Of a stretch of DNA of 64,000 nt, positions 36,456 through 51,400 are shown piece after piece (positions within the stretch are counted from its first letter, which is position 1; every line of letters begins with the position of its first letter). Under the pieces are notes generated by a model. The model saw nothing but the letters and a program-made list of their open reading frames with translations. It made no database searches and was not told the DNA's origin. Source of the stretch: Aplidium turbinatum (Eukaryota; Chordata; Ascidiacea; Aplousobranchia; Polyclinidae); NCBI GenBank assembly GCA_918807975.1, contig OU964923.1, positions 5,828,001-5,892,000 of the forward strand, read 5' to 3'. The position numbers and the translations under genes were made by a program.

Positions 36456-39400
36456 CTGAGAGAAACGACAATTAAAACTAAGAGGCTTTCATGCGGTCAT
36501 CTCTGTAACCTGGCCCATCTTCCAACTCACCTTCGTCCTTAACAGCTTGATACAAAGCATCGGCAACAGCGACGTTGTGGGCGGCAGTATTCTGTGACGT
36601 CTGGGGATCCTTCCAGTCTGAATGCAGCGACGTAAGTAAGAAATAATCCCATTGTGTAAAGTAAACTATGGGTAAATGAAAAACAAGAAACTTCCCTGGT
36701 GCAAGTATCGAACCAGCATCCATCAGATCTTAAAAAATTTGGCCAAAACATTGCACCAAGGGTAGATGTTGGTACAGCACGTTATCTATTGTATATCAGC
36801 TAGCAAATCAGCAATTTTTTACAATGGTTTAATGTCTGCAGACGTAGATTCATGATAAAAAAAGGATGAATTGTAGTTGAAATTGTGCACATCTCCTGAA
36901 CTTTGGCAAGTGAATTACAGCGTAACAAAGCAATTTTTTTTTGAAACGCGCCATAGTTGAACAACCGCAAACGCGACATTTTGCATAACTACAACAATGA
37001 ATCTGCATAATTATATTGCATGCAAGAGTTAGCAAAACCAATCACAATGTTTCCAGAAGTACCAGTGGACAGCATTCTTCCCGTCTTCATTTCTTCAATC
37101 AAGTATTTCCACAACTCGCTTCTTGACTTCAACGAAACGCGAAACGACACTCCTCCTGAAACGACATTCCTCCTTAATGAATGAGATATCGTAGATGTTA
37201 TGTTGTTCAGTCTTTGTTATGTTCAATTATGCAGATGTTGAATCTATACAGAAAACAGTACATTTTCTGGCTGAGGATGTGAGGCGAGAGGAGTCCTGTA
37301 TTGCTATTTAAAGACGGGTAACCAAGTGGCGTCGGCTGCGTAGCTGAGTGGTGAGAGCTCTGGAACGGCAATCGAAAGGGCGCCGGTTCGACACCGCTCA
37401 AGAGCATGCGGCTGTGGTGGACACGATGATTGCCTTCCCGTTCACTTAATCTAAATCTTCAACCACCGGGTGTAAGCCTGGATACGACAAAAAAAAAACA
37501 AGTGAGTGCCCAGGTACAACACTTGTAAGTACGTTGGTTCGACACCTATTAAAAGAACGTGGCTTTATTAGGCTGTGGGCCGACCTCGATTTTTCGCTTT
37601 AAAAATGCAATTGAGTTGCACCCCCCCTGTAGACAATACTTTCTTGATATCGTTCGATAGAGTAATTTTTACTGAGTCCAAAACAAAAAAGTTCAAGCAA
37701 AAACCTGTGTTCGCTAAAAAGATATTAGGCTTGGAAGATATTAAAAATGACGCGGATGAACACACTTACAGGCACTACTTTTATTTGACGCTTCATGATT
37801 CGGCGCAAGCGATTGGTTGGCAACACCTCGATTACACCCACTTGTCGTGCATTTAACGCATCGGTGCGCACATAACCTAGCAACGATCAAAGCGAAGTCA
37901 GGACTGCAGTAGTGTTTTTCTTGATCAAACTTAATTTATTTTGCATTCTTCATGATTTAGGCTACCGTTTTGAACTTTATGTTCGATAGATTGTTACACA
38001 TAAAAAAATCTATGATTATGAAGTTACAGTTAAGTATGAAGTAAAACTTATGATGAAAGTTATGAAGTAAAACCAACCAACCAGTGATCACCATTCTTAT
38101 TGCTTATGAGAGGCTACCAGAAGGTGAGTAAAATGACTAGTTGACTATCAAGTTCCTACTACCTAAATGTTATTTTAAAGTATGAAGCTAATGAAACATA
38201 GTGGGAGGGGGTCTGGGATGCTTGCCCCCCATAAAAGTTTACCTTGCTTTGATGACATTTCGTACACTTTAAGGCCTAATAGTGTAAATTTTGTATTAAG
38301 ACACACACTTTATATTTTACCAAGTTTATCAAAATTGGACTTCTGTAGAAGTTAATTGTGTCACAAATTTTGATTTCAAATTAAAGCTTTGTTTTAAACA
38401 TGCTATCTTTATCATGGCCACAAAGAGATTTTAATGATTGATTTGTTGAAGGTTGTATAGTGCTGTGTTGGCTTTTAATAGAATTTTGAAAATTTGCTGA
38501 TGTCCAAACTTCTCTTAGTGTAGGCCTACATGGCACATTTCACCTCATACATTGAAATAGTCCAAATTAATTGTCAACTAGTTGAGTGAGCAATGTGTTT
38601 GTAGATTACTACTATACCGTTCCTATTATACAACCTAGTTTACATTAGTTTGTTTTAGGATGGACCCTCGGCCCCAGAACCTCATACGAGGATGATCTCA
38701 TTCCTTTAATGCATATCTTGATCATATATGTACTGCATAAAAACAAAGTGTGCCTGATACAATTGCCATCACCGAACACTGTTTTGGCTTGTCCATTGTA
38801 CTTTGTAGACAAAATAAAGTAATATTCCTATACAGAGGTTTATATCTTGAGTCTGATGCAAATAAAAAAATAAAAAAAAAATAAAATAGGCTATGTCTCT
38901 CAGTCACATTTTGCTATGAGCATAAAAACTGCATTTATGTGTATCTTCATTGATCACAATTTGATTTGTTTTGCAGATATGTTTGTGGTCTTATCGGACT
39001 CGTGGTGATTATTCTGCTGTTGAAATTTGAAGTCTTGCACTTTCTACTTCATCAATGCAAAGTCCATGATAAAGAGTTTGAACTACATAGTCAATAGTCA
39101 TTGTACTGTCATGGACATATACTATATCAGAATTAATGCACTATATCCACCTACTCTAGTATGATACAATATTCCAAAAGTATACATGCAAACTTTTGCT
39201 TATAGCCTATTTCATTGGTATATTAAAAGAAATTATATAATACCCTTCAATTGTTCTAAAGTTATGGGTTTTTATGGTTACTCTTTGACTATGCATTTTA
39301 TTATAATCACTCTTAAAATGAATTATTCTGAAGTCAGGTGTTTTTATGATTACTTTGGCTGTGCATTTCATTACAATCACCCTTAAAAGGAATTTATTGG

Positions 39401-42400
39401 TAAGAACACACATATTGCATATCATGTTATACTATGTGTTCTTAGGCATTAAGAATTGTTTTGACAAAAGTGTAATATTAACTGACATTATTCCATACGT
39501 GTGTCACACAAACATGTTAATATAGAAAATTGTAATTTCCATCATTAGACAGATTAATGGAAGAGCATTTGTTTGCTGAAAATGATTTATTGTTGTGAAT
39601 AACTGCCATTGCACTTGCAGGCCTATAGATTTGTTGATAAACCACCATAGATTGTCAATGGTGGTTTATTATTGTCAACATTGTCATTACAAAAAATTAA
39701 TTGTCTGTTAGTGCTATTTTATTTGCTTCTACCAAATTTGTAGCATCTGCTTTTTTCATTATTTGTGCATAGCCTATAAACAATTATACAGAAAACTGCC
39801 AACATGCAAAAATTCTATCTTTTTGATTCGCTGGTAACAAATAAAATTGAATGAATTCAGTTTTTTTGTATTAGCCTAATAATATTTTATAAAAGGAGAA
39901 AATAAACAGCTATTAAACTATAGCCTATCAATCAGAGAATTTAGTCCATCACAAGTGATACGGTAGTGATCTTTGAGGTCTCATACGCCTGTAGCCTACT
40001 GTATATTTATCACAAATATGCATTGCTCAGTGGTATACAATGCAGGCAATTTCAGTGCTCTTTATGCTGAGTGCAAAGTAGGAAAGCACATTTTCTAAGG
40101 TTTTTGATGACCCCAAGGGGTAGGCTAATTGCCATTTTCACTGACTTAGATGTAGGCACTACAGTATATGAACAAGGCCACATATATATAGTAGTGGGCT
40201 TGTGGTATAGTTTTAACGTTTAAATGAAGAAACCAATCCTATTAAAAAGCGAACAAAGAATTCAAAGTTATTTTATAAAAGTCATGAAACAAGGAAGGTT
40301 GTTGAACAAAGATACCAAGGTCAGGAGCAAAACGGTTGGAATGCAAGGTTAATCTAATCAAAAAATATATAGCCCAGAAATAGACAGTTTGGTGTTGAAA
40401 TACAATCACTTTTCCATCTGTTTAGAGAAGAAGACAAATAGAAAGATAGGTTTATTTTCTTCTTTTTTATGTTGTGTTTAAGTATTCTACATTGCAACAG
40501 GCAAGAAAAATGCGAAACTACTGCTACCAAACCAACTTTCATGCAGTCCTGACTTAGCTTTGATCGTTGCTAGGTTATGTGCGCACCGATGCGTTAAATG
40601 CACGACAAGTGGGTGTAATCGAGGTGTTGCCAGCCAATCGCTTGCGCTGAATCATGAAGCGTCACATAGAAGTAGTGCCTGTAAGTGTATTCATCCGCGT
40701 CATTTTTAATATCTTCCAAGCCTAATATCTTTTTAGCGAACACAGGTTTTTGCTTGAACTTTTTTGTTTTGGACTCAGTAAAAATTACTCTATCGAACGA
40801 TATCAAGAAAGTATTGTCTACAGGGGGGGTGCAACTCAACTAACGAATTTTCAGACTCGGCCCACAGCCTATATCTCAGGCTTTTTTTTTCTGCCTATCC
40901 ATTTAAATTATATCTTCAACTGAAAAACATAATTCAAGATAAAACAAAAATTGGCTGAGGATTTCAACTCACTGAAAGGCAAAGCCACAAAGTCGCTGTG
41001 TCCACCTTCAAGTATGTTACTAAGAGTCAAAACACAAGATCGTACTCTCAGTGATAATCCAGCTGCCGATTAAACATTCTTCTCTTCACAAAAATCATTG
41101 AGATTTTTCCCAACGATGATAAATTGTGCTGTGTGGAAATAAGCATTCTTCCTGGCAATCAGCACAAGGCTGAGTACTCACTATAGAACAGCGAGCAATT
41201 GCGATTCGCTAACCATAACGGTGTAGCCTCAACGCTAGCCAATAAGACCACCCAAGCAATTACAGTATATATTTCGCGGCAGTAGCAATGATTGACAGCT
41301 AAAGACACGTGGGTTCACGTTACCGTCTTGCTTCAGGACGAGGGCTCCGTGGCTTCTGAATAATGTCTTCACTCGAGCCAGCTTGACTTCGATCAGTTGG
41401 GTGAGCCTTGCCACCAGTTTACATTCCTCGTACAACTCAGTCATGAATATAATTCTAGTGATCAACAACAGAGGTAAATTCCAACTATATTCTCAGCTAT
41501 GCAAAGATGTTGCTTTAATTTTCGTGTAAGGTTGAAACATAAAAGTCAGTTTTAAGTTGAAAACTGTGCGTGGTATTGAGGGTTGACATCGGTGACCGAA
41601 AGCGAAGTGAGCACTGAGCCCGTATCACAATTCACATTACTTCGACCAAATGCCACAAACTGTTTAATTTTCCTATTTCCGCTACTGTGATCATTGATTT
41701 TCAACTTTTTACTCCCAACTATTATACAAAAAGATATGCCAAACTTATGGCCCGAAGTTGAGGCAGTGGTCCAACGCGTTTACTAATTTTTGCAAGATAA
41801 GAATTAATCTTCAGAAGACTACTCAGTTGGAGGAAAGTGAGAAAATGAACTGAAAAACAATATCACTTCAACCTTTATGTTTTTTATTTCAGAAACTTTA
41901 AACTTACTTCTCAGTTGTCAATATCAGTCTTCCGCTTCCTCTAGTGGAGGACACTAACTCAGAAACTTTAAGAATCCTCTCGGAGTCCATGAGGAGCCCA
42001 ATGTTTGTGTTCATAGAGAGGATGCTACGGAGAGCGGTCTCACATTCGTACCTGCGCTATACGAAAACAAACATAACTTTCACTGCTGGAAACGTTGAAT
42101 CAATGTAACACTGAAATCGTTTCAAGGAAAAAAAATCACTTTAACTATGTGCTAGTTTCTTTGGCACGGCGTGGATGGATTTTAGAACATTTACAAGTTT
42201 TTAATATCAATAATTTCTCGCAAGAAAATGTGTACATAGAAACTTTAAGATGTTGTACAGTATGTTGGAAAATGCAAACCCCTTGAGCGATACAAAAGTA
42301 TATGAAAGAATTAGATAATTTAATTCGGAAAGTAACGAAACAGGTCCAAGGCGTGTAACTGTCCCCGCACAGGTGAACTTGTGTGAGTGGAAAGTTTCAC

Positions 42401-45400
42401 AAAACAAATAAAAACCAAACAATGCAAACCGAACAACAATGGTCCATGTACTTCTCCCACCTGCTTCCATGTATGGTAGAATGCCGCGAACGCTTCGGGG
42501 TCCACCGTCCATTCTTCTTGTGACGTGGCAGGCTGCGATTGGTTCGAAAGCGCGTCGAACAGCCAGTTGATGACGTCATGAGCGCTGGTGACGTCACCCT
42601 TTTCAAGCAACTTGGAAAATATCGTTTGGTCTGGAAAGGCATAATCTAAGACAAACTCAGTCCGTTTTTGCATCGATTCAATGTTGAATCAACGTACAAG
42701 AGGGACTGACTTAATGATTTGGCAATTTACGTCTTTGTGTGTAATCAAGACTTGAAAAAGTAAATCCAGACTTGAAAAAATAGACAACGATATTTGTTGT
42801 CTCCCAGCCACTTCAAGCTTTGGCTAAACGCCCCCAACATTTGCTCATCTAGGTACGTCTCAGGAGTCAAACTAAACGATAACTGTACCAGCCCACCTAG
42901 AGGTAGAAAAGGAAGATCATCATCGCCGTAGTAAGGTGATTCAGTGAACATGGCTCCGTCAAAAGTAGAGTAAAAATCATCTCCCTTGTAGAAAGCCTGG
43001 CTCCTCACAAGTTGCATTTCCGTGATTGACAGTGAGCTCATAATCGTCTGCATGATGCTGTGACGTAAAACAAAGTCGAAACAAAACAAATTTGAAATTC
43101 GGTTCAAAACATCTTGCTTCGACATGACTTGTGTGGCATCATACGGGTCAAGATTTTTATGAATTACAACTTTAAATATTCCAGAGTCAAGCAAGGATGT
43201 CGTTAACATTTAACATTTTATTGTTTCTTATAAGCTGTTTGCCAATGCAATAACAATCAAACACCTAAGCATTGTCACATTGCAAGCGATCTAAGATCTA
43301 CCGAATGATGGGTGTGATAGAACGCGTCAGTGAAAGGCATGAAAGTACAATTGAAAATCCTTGCTCCAACAGACGACATAAATAGAAAAGCACAAAGATG
43401 TTTTGAGAAAAAGTCAATTTAAAAACTTCGAAAATATATTTCGGCTGTAGTGACATTTCGCTAACCGAATTTGGATGATGATTTACCACCAAAACTCACC
43501 TGCGTGGAAAGATCCGGAAATCCTGTTTAGCTATTTCGTGTAGATCCTCCACACCTTGAACAAGGTTTCCGGATGCGAGAAGGTAGAGTCCTCTCATGAG
43601 GAGACAAGATGCTCTCGTGGTGTGATTGTATTGCTTCATCGAGTCGGCTTCATGTGAGGGAATTTTTCGCATGACGTCAGTGATGACGTCAGCGCAACGT
43701 TGATAGAAAGCAGCTGAAAAATTAAGCGGTAACAGTGGAGGGGCGGTTTGAACCAGGTTTACGTGCAGCAACAGTTGATGTGAATTCAACGTGGGGGATG
43801 CTCAAATGGACAGTTCAAAATTGGAGTTCATCCACATTTTTGTCGCTGTTACGACATCTAACTTTCAAAATCAGAAAGATTCTTCATATCCGTTGTGCTG
43901 CATAGCCGAGTGCTGAAGGCCTTGGAACGGCAATCGAAAGGGCACCGGTTCGACACCGCTCAAGAGCATGCGGATGTGTCTTTGGCAAGACACTTAAAGA
44001 CATGCCCGAAGGTGGACACGATGCTTGGCTTCCTTGCTTTCCCATCCACTTAATATAAATCTTCAACCACCGGGTGTAAGCCTGGATACAGCAAAACAAA
44101 AACAAACATGAAACCAGTGGTGGGATTCAGACGGTTGGCGTGAACCGACTCCCAAAAGTAAAAAAATAAAAAAGTTCGCAGAATCGGTTTGTGGAGTGGA
44201 CCTATATCACCGTAAGCAGGGTTGCCAGATGTGGCTGATTTCAGTCACAGTAAACTGGTTGCTAACTAGATTGAATCCCACCACTGCATGAAACACACAA
44301 CTTTTAAACGAATGAAAACTCTTGCCTACAACCCGAACACTTCCTTTTTTCTCACCCGTATCGACGTGGCCTTCTTCAGAAGGAAATGCAGGCAGAATGA
44401 TGGACAAACATTGATCTGAGTTTCCAACCAAGCCTTCGATTGTCACTGGTTCAGCTGAAAGTCAAGTGCGCGGCCATTGACGCACGTATTGCTGGAAAGC
44501 TTAACAAGTGGCGACAGCCAACTAGCCATGCACTAGAATGGTCGAGTGGATACGACACTTGGCTCCCAATTATGCAATCCAGGTTCAAAACTCGGGCCGA
44601 CCAGGAAAAAAATTTGAAAACATCAATCGTTTCTTCCCTTAGTGTATTAAATGGAAAAAAGTTGTCTTAAGTTGCCTTGTGTCTTATGGAAAAGTTAGAT
44701 CAAGACATACTTTTCTAATTGAAGAGGGAATGCATCGTGGAGTTTTTGACTGGTTCAAATGTGAATGAGTTATACAACTGTTTTATTTTGGTTCCTTGAA
44801 AAAATTGCCGTAAGTGACAAAACGTTAAACAACAGTTTCTCACTTTGCCACCCTCGTAATTTCTCACAACAACCATGACTTAAGCCAGGGGTGTCCAAAG
44901 TCCGGCCAGCGAGACGTTTGTGCATTGTCCGCGCCTGTTGTTGCACAATGTGTTATTTTTGGCCCGCAGACACACAGAAATTATATCAATTCAACTTGCA
45001 TTCTTTTAAATTAATGAAAACAATATTTTCTCTTAGACAAAAGCCAGACGAGAAAAGTTAGAATCATTGCTGCGTCACAATTACGAAATCAAATTGCGAT
45101 GAGTAAAACATTCAAGCAATCATTCATTTTCTTGCTTGCAAATTCAACGACCGCTTTCGAGATTTCGCCGCAATTGTAAACGGTTTATTGCTATTCACTT
45201 TCTTTCTGCTTGAACCCTGATGAGGCTCCAGCTCACCTGCAGCTAATTGAGTTTCTCTGCGACGCCGAATCCGACAGCAACGTCTTTCTCTCGTGCTTTT
45301 TACCAGCAGCTAGATAAAAACAAATTTGCGGAAATGCAAAAGTTTGTAAAGAAAATGTTGAGCTTGTTCGATCCAATACATTTGTGTTTTCAGTCCTCCT

Positions 45401-48400
45401 CGGTTATGAACTAGAACAAGAGCTAGAGCTTGAGATCACAACTGAGTGACTTCCACCTACGTGATATTTTACGCTTGTCTACCACTAGCCTCGAACCAGA
45501 CTTGACTTGGGTATAGAAATCAAGATGTCAGTTTCATCGTTCACAGCTGTGATTTACGAAGCTTCTGGATGTGTTAATTTCTGATGGAAAAGCAGATATC
45601 TCATACAGTCTAACTTATCACACTCTGTGATATTTATATAACAACATACTTAAACCTTTGTATTGAATGAAAATGGCATTGAATAACACAATATTGCTAC
45701 ATAGGCTATGCATCTTTCTTACGTAAAACAAGAAATTCAGAGGCTGTTGGGCCGCGAGCACTTCTGCATTATCAAACCTGTCCCGCCGGGAAAAAGTTTG
45801 GACACTCCTGGCTTAAGCTCAAGTGAATCAAGAATCATGTGACATAGTTCTGAGTGTCGTTCATCTACAAACGAGCTGCTTACTTTCACTGAGATCATCA
45901 AAACAATCTGCATCCGAACCGGACCCAGTGTTCCTCCGGGAAGGTTTTGTGCCAGAAGATGGTTCGGATCTGTACCTCCGATGAAAAGCATTGTCAGGAG
46001 GAGCAGGATAAATCATGTCACTGGCGGTCCGGACTTTTCCTAAGGTCCTGACACAATTACGTTTAGATTGTTAAATAATGAAAATGAAGACAAATGAAAA
46101 CGTGGGAAGAGACAGAGAAAAATGATCTGGGAAGAAGAGACTTGAAAATGCCAAGAATAGAGACAAATGAAGGAAGCGGTGCAAATTGATCAATACTGAT
46201 AGGTGAAGATGACGATCAAGCTTGTTTGAAGCAAATGAGATGAAGATTGTTAAACAAATCTGTTTTAAAGACATAGCTTGCTGAAACAACCATTCCACCA
46301 TGACATTTTTCATTATTAAATTACTATCAACTTAGTTTTATTTAATTTTTCCCAACTGACATTAAAGCACTGGATTAAACACAGGTTGGTTCGGCTTTCA
46401 GCTATCCTACATTTAAAAACCAGTGTCTGAGATTAAAAAGAATGGATATCGAAACGAAAAAACTATTTTAATAACAAGTTATTAACTCCATACTACGGTT
46501 AACCTACCAAACACTTTGAAAATGCTTCCTACCTCATTCCAAGGCCGTTTCCGGTTGTCTTGTGCTTGTCCTGGGCCAGTTTACTGAAAGCATCAACAGT
46601 GCGGCCCAATCTTTCTTCAACAAACTTTTTGAACATATAAGTTTTCACGACCTGTACCAAATTTGTAAGTCACGAACCGCAAGCTTAAGCTGGTTTGGAT
46701 TTCCTATAACTTCTCTTTAATTAAACAAAATCGATATTTAGACGCTATTTCTACAGACGAATCGATTCTTTATAAATACTGTTCAAACATTGTGTTGTAA
46801 TTCAAGTAAACGTATTGTCACTTGAACCAGCTCAATTATGTTTAACAAAAATCAATCTACCAACTTTTATCTACAAGAACTTACTACATTATCTTCAGTC
46901 AAGCCTAAGGCTAAGCCTTTAACGGTAGATTGTGTTGTGTACGTACAGTGTAAGGATTTAGAGCAAATTAGGATTCCTATTTACTCTACAGTCCACATAT
47001 AAGAAAGAAATCTACTGGATGGTGCCAAGTCAAAAAACAACTTGTCCGTTTTTACATCGTTACAACGTCTCATGAAGTTGAAACAACGTTAAAATACTTG
47101 CTTGCTTATAAACATTAAAATACGTATGTGTGATTATAAAATCTGCTTGCAAAAAATATTAAACAAAAGACTAAAATGCAATACCCATTACTATACCACG
47201 GTTGCAATGGGAGGTACCCAAGAGAAGAATATCCTGCTCAAGAGAATTAGTAGGTAAGAAGAATGAAATTAGTGGTACACCAGCAGTTTTTGACCAGAAA
47301 GTAATTAAATGTCATCGGAAATATAACTATGACATATGAGTCAAGTTAATCTCAGTTAAATAAGTGAGAAGATCTACTCGTTTCTTTTTTTTAAAATCGA
47401 ACAGAGATAAACGAGTTGACTTAAAGTTTAAACGCACCTTGGTGTAGAAAAATAGGTCTGTTTCATCGATTGTCTTCAAGAATTCATCACTCCAAAACTG
47501 ACTGATCTCATGATCGAGAAAGTTAATGGTGGTACTGAAGATAAATAACAGACGATGAAATCATATGGCTTCCCTCCACATGTGGATTTTAACATGCCGT
47601 CAAAATCTTAAGACTAAAACTTAGATCATCGAAGCTTCAACAATTAAAAGAAAGCAAACATAATTAAGGTAAAGCGGCGGTCGAATACCCTTGTGGAAAG
47701 AATACGGTGCGATACTGATGAACCCAGCTTCATGGGCGAAACACGTGTCTATCGCTGTCAATTTTTGCTACAAATCGGCTGCCGAGAAACAAACATAATT
47801 CTTTCAGGTCACACGGTGACAGTGCCAACAATTGAAATAACAATTTTTGACTCCTTGAATGAATTAGCAGAAGCAGCAGTATTAGATGTCTTAACACAAT
47901 AAAAATCACTTTTAACGCATTCTTGACATTTAACACATTACATTCTGTGATAATGTGAAAGGCACCTAATGTCGATGCTGAAATTTTACAGGACTACTAA
48001 AATAGATGAGGAATGCCTTGTAGCTTTGCAAGCGTATGCCAAGAAAAATTCGTTCTAATTGGACAACTCAGAAGCTCGCGCTGCCACTAAAGCATCAAGA
48101 ACGCCATAAGTGTGTTTACAGCCCCTCAAGCTACGAGGTACAAATATAGAGTGAGTGCTGACTGCTGACTCATCTAAGTCCAACAAGATGGAAAACACAA
48201 CTGCAAAATTTTTTGACAAAGCAGCATATTAACTATGTATCATGACGTCAAATTAACAAAGCTAGCACATTCAAACCTGAATAAGTCCACCATCATTTCT
48301 AAGAAAATCCGTTTGATGTTTTGATTCCTTCTCTCCTTAGCTTCAGCTTCCTGTTTCCGCAAGCCATTCATCGTTGAAGCAAATGGCGCGTTTAATTTTG

Positions 48401-51400
48401 AAACGTCAAGTAATCTCAGGGCGGATAGGCTGACGAGAAAAGTGGATTTTTAAATTTTGCAGTTAACCTGAGCACGCAAATAATTTTTGGATACGCCAAC
48501 AAAGTTACATTTGTACATTATTTGCAGTTAAATTAAAATAGGTAAGAAAAAGAAAAGGTTTTTGCTCTGCAGTGGGCTACCACCGGCTGCAAATGACGGT
48601 AACTGAAATGCAGCATGCGAGTATTTTTTTGGATACGCTAACTCAAATTCAACTTTATTTGAATGTTTCTTATAATATTGTACAACCACGGATTTCTATG
48701 AGCACGCAGAGCTGCGTTTTGACATGACAGTGCGAGAAGTTGACTTAATGATCGCACAATACACTGCATTCCACTTGTGTCGCATCTGCTCGTGCGCTAT
48801 TTACTTGTACAGTGTGAACAACAGCACTGGGCAGTATGCTGTCATAAGCAACACAAAATTACATGCTAAATAATCGGAATCCAGGCGAAAAGTTTGGTAA
48901 CATTTTTACAATATCAAGCTATAGCTGAAATTTACAAGATGGCAAAAGTTAAAGTTGATTTATTGTAAAGAAATGGAAAAACGATGTATTTTTCTCACCG
49001 TTTTGTTGTTTTCTTTGCCAAACACGGAGGAAGTCGGCAGCCGGGCTTTTCACTCAGCGGCTGCAACGATTGTCCAACAGAGTCGTTGTCATCAAAGGCT
49101 GGACAAGCAAACGCTTGCCCTGTGTCCAAATCAACTAGGATCTGATCATTTTGAACCTGGAGCAAAATTAGGCAGCACGAGTTAGGTGCTTTGCGCCGCG
49201 AACATTCTTTGATCAGTTACAATGAAAATGACGAAACAAATGACGTCAAACGATGACGACACGAATAACGATGATGATAAAATACAAGCTTAAAAAATTG
49301 GTTTCACATAGATTTTTAATGATCATTAAATGTGATGCTAATTTCTAATTTTTAGGAGGGCAACTGTCAAGAAATGCGGGTTTGCAATTCACATGAAAAA
49401 TTTTGTCAACTTGAAATCTTTTCACAACCTTCTTCTTGCACTGCTGGCCGCTGTCCAACTGATTGCAAGAAAAATATTTAAAAAAATAATAAACTTGTCA
49501 CCACCTAAATTTCCTCACACAACTATAACTGACAGCTACATAATTGTGAAAGAAAACGGTCCAGGGAATACCTGTGCAATTTGTTCGAAGTGCATAATGT
49601 GACATCCCATTAGAAAGATGTCTGGACAAGCGACGAAGTCGATAATTTCCGAAAAAAGAAGAGGTACGTACTGGTGGGGCCATAGAAAGGGACTGATGTA
49701 TGTCAACAAGGCCTGGAAGGAATTGTAAAAGTTTTTAAACCAAAATTACGCATTTGATTGATTGCGAGGGTCTTCATCTTTAGAAGGGGATAAACTTTAT
49801 GATAGCACAAGGTGGCAGTTTCGTATACTTGTAGAGCCTTTAAACTGCTGCAGGTCCGTCACTTACTGTAGATAGACAAAGTGAAGATTCCGATTTTTTT
49901 CTATGTGAATTATTCTTGGTCTGAACATTCGTTACTCAAGCGCACATCCCGAGAGTCGAACCAGCGTGGCTTGATCTCGCTGTTTATCGTCTAGTCGGGC
50001 GTTTATCTAACCAAGCTTGAGGGGGAATTTGTTACATGTGAAACACTAAACCTGTCAATAGTGTCAAAGCATTAATTGCGCGTGGTATTCTAGACTTTGA
50101 AACTTCCCAAACATGCAGATCAATGGTAATCAGCTTGCTTAGTGATCAGCTTAGCCCAGTGGTTCCCAACCTTTTTTGTTGCGTTCCTCCCTTTGCCTAT
50201 TTTGGAACTATTCATTCCTCCCCATATTACTAAAAACAAAAAAAGGAGTCTTAAATTTTAGAAACCCTAGAATTTTAACTAAAATGGTTTCTCTAGAATT
50301 CCCCCAGGTTGTAATAGACACCATTATGTTAGGGTTCTAAGACTCTTTCCTCATTCCGATCGGAAGTAAAAACGGGATCAGGGACCGCACAGTCGGCGGT
50401 CTATAAAAATTACCAGATATGCCAGTTTTTGGTTTGGCTTATCAAAACCATCGTGTCGATCATCCTCATTCTGCGCAAGCGGAACCCAAGGTATGTGAAG
50501 GTTTTTTAGTGGCGTGTTGGCCAGTGGCGTAGCCAGAAATGTTTTTTTGGGGGGGCCAAATATTTGATGGATCGAAGAGAACAACAAAGTGTTTGATTAA
50601 AGACATCGCTACCTCATGTGCAGTGGCGTACCCTGGTCGGTTGAGCAAGGGAAGCAATAAAACTGGTGGGAGGTTAGAGCGTGCCGAAGGCACGCGTATT
50701 CTAGGGGGGCCCGGGGGCATGCTCCCCCGGAAAATTTTTGCAAAATTACACTAAAATAATGGATTATAGCGCTTTCTGGAAACACTTTTAGGGTAATATT
50801 TGTATGAAATTTATTAGCAAATAAACAGCTATTAACTTATTAAATGTAGCTCTTGCACACGAACGGCAAAAACTGAAATTCCTCCCCTGAACTCATGAAA
50901 TTCCTCCCTAGGGAGGAATTCCTCCCCGGTTGGGAACCACTGGCTTAGCCTAACCAGCAATCAATTTTATTCAAAGTTTATCACTAGTTAAACTCTCAGC
51001 CAAAAATTAATCATTTTTTGCTTGCAAAAAAACGACTAACTTGTTCAATGAGCTGCTATGCATGTTCCAGCTTACCTCTACCACGAGAGTTATCAACGAG
51101 TAACTTTCAGATAAGAAGACAATTCGTTGTTCCAATAAGATGCAAGCTAAAACCTAAATATGCAACGCATTAGAGTTCTCACAGTACGGTAACTTGCATC
51201 TATTTTTGCATTTAGGCTAATAGTCACCTCAAGAGATGGTCTATGATTACGCCTTGCTGCAAATAGGGTAAGTCCAACCACACAGTATCTATTATGTAAT
51301 ATTGATCCATTTGTATCAATTCCACTATTACTGGTTTTTTGTCCATACACTGTACATCTCCAGACAACAAAATCCGTCATTTTTACATTGTTTCAGCGTC

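Larger units (their letters stand above)
37571..40869. mobile_element. 3.3-kb element with about 335-bp terminal inverted repeats, TA flanks
   Basis: Arms 37571-37909 and 40542-40869 start GGCTGTGGGCCGA and are almost identical; about five changes were counted over the 250 bp compared closely. TA flanks both sides (37569-37570, 40870-40871), consistent with a TA-duplicating transposon. Each arm carries the same inward-facing open frame. The 2.6-kb interior has no recognised transposase but includes plus-strand exon-like stretches (38659-38822, 38977-39097). It occupies most of DENND3 intron 20. Confidence 0.8.

Noticed and set aside
43058-43209. Open extension upstream of DENND3 exon 16 (MLTTSLLDSGIFKVV...)
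   Set aside because: No acceptor in the right phase lies there, while AG at 43059-43058 follows a good pyrimidine tract and fits both neighbours.
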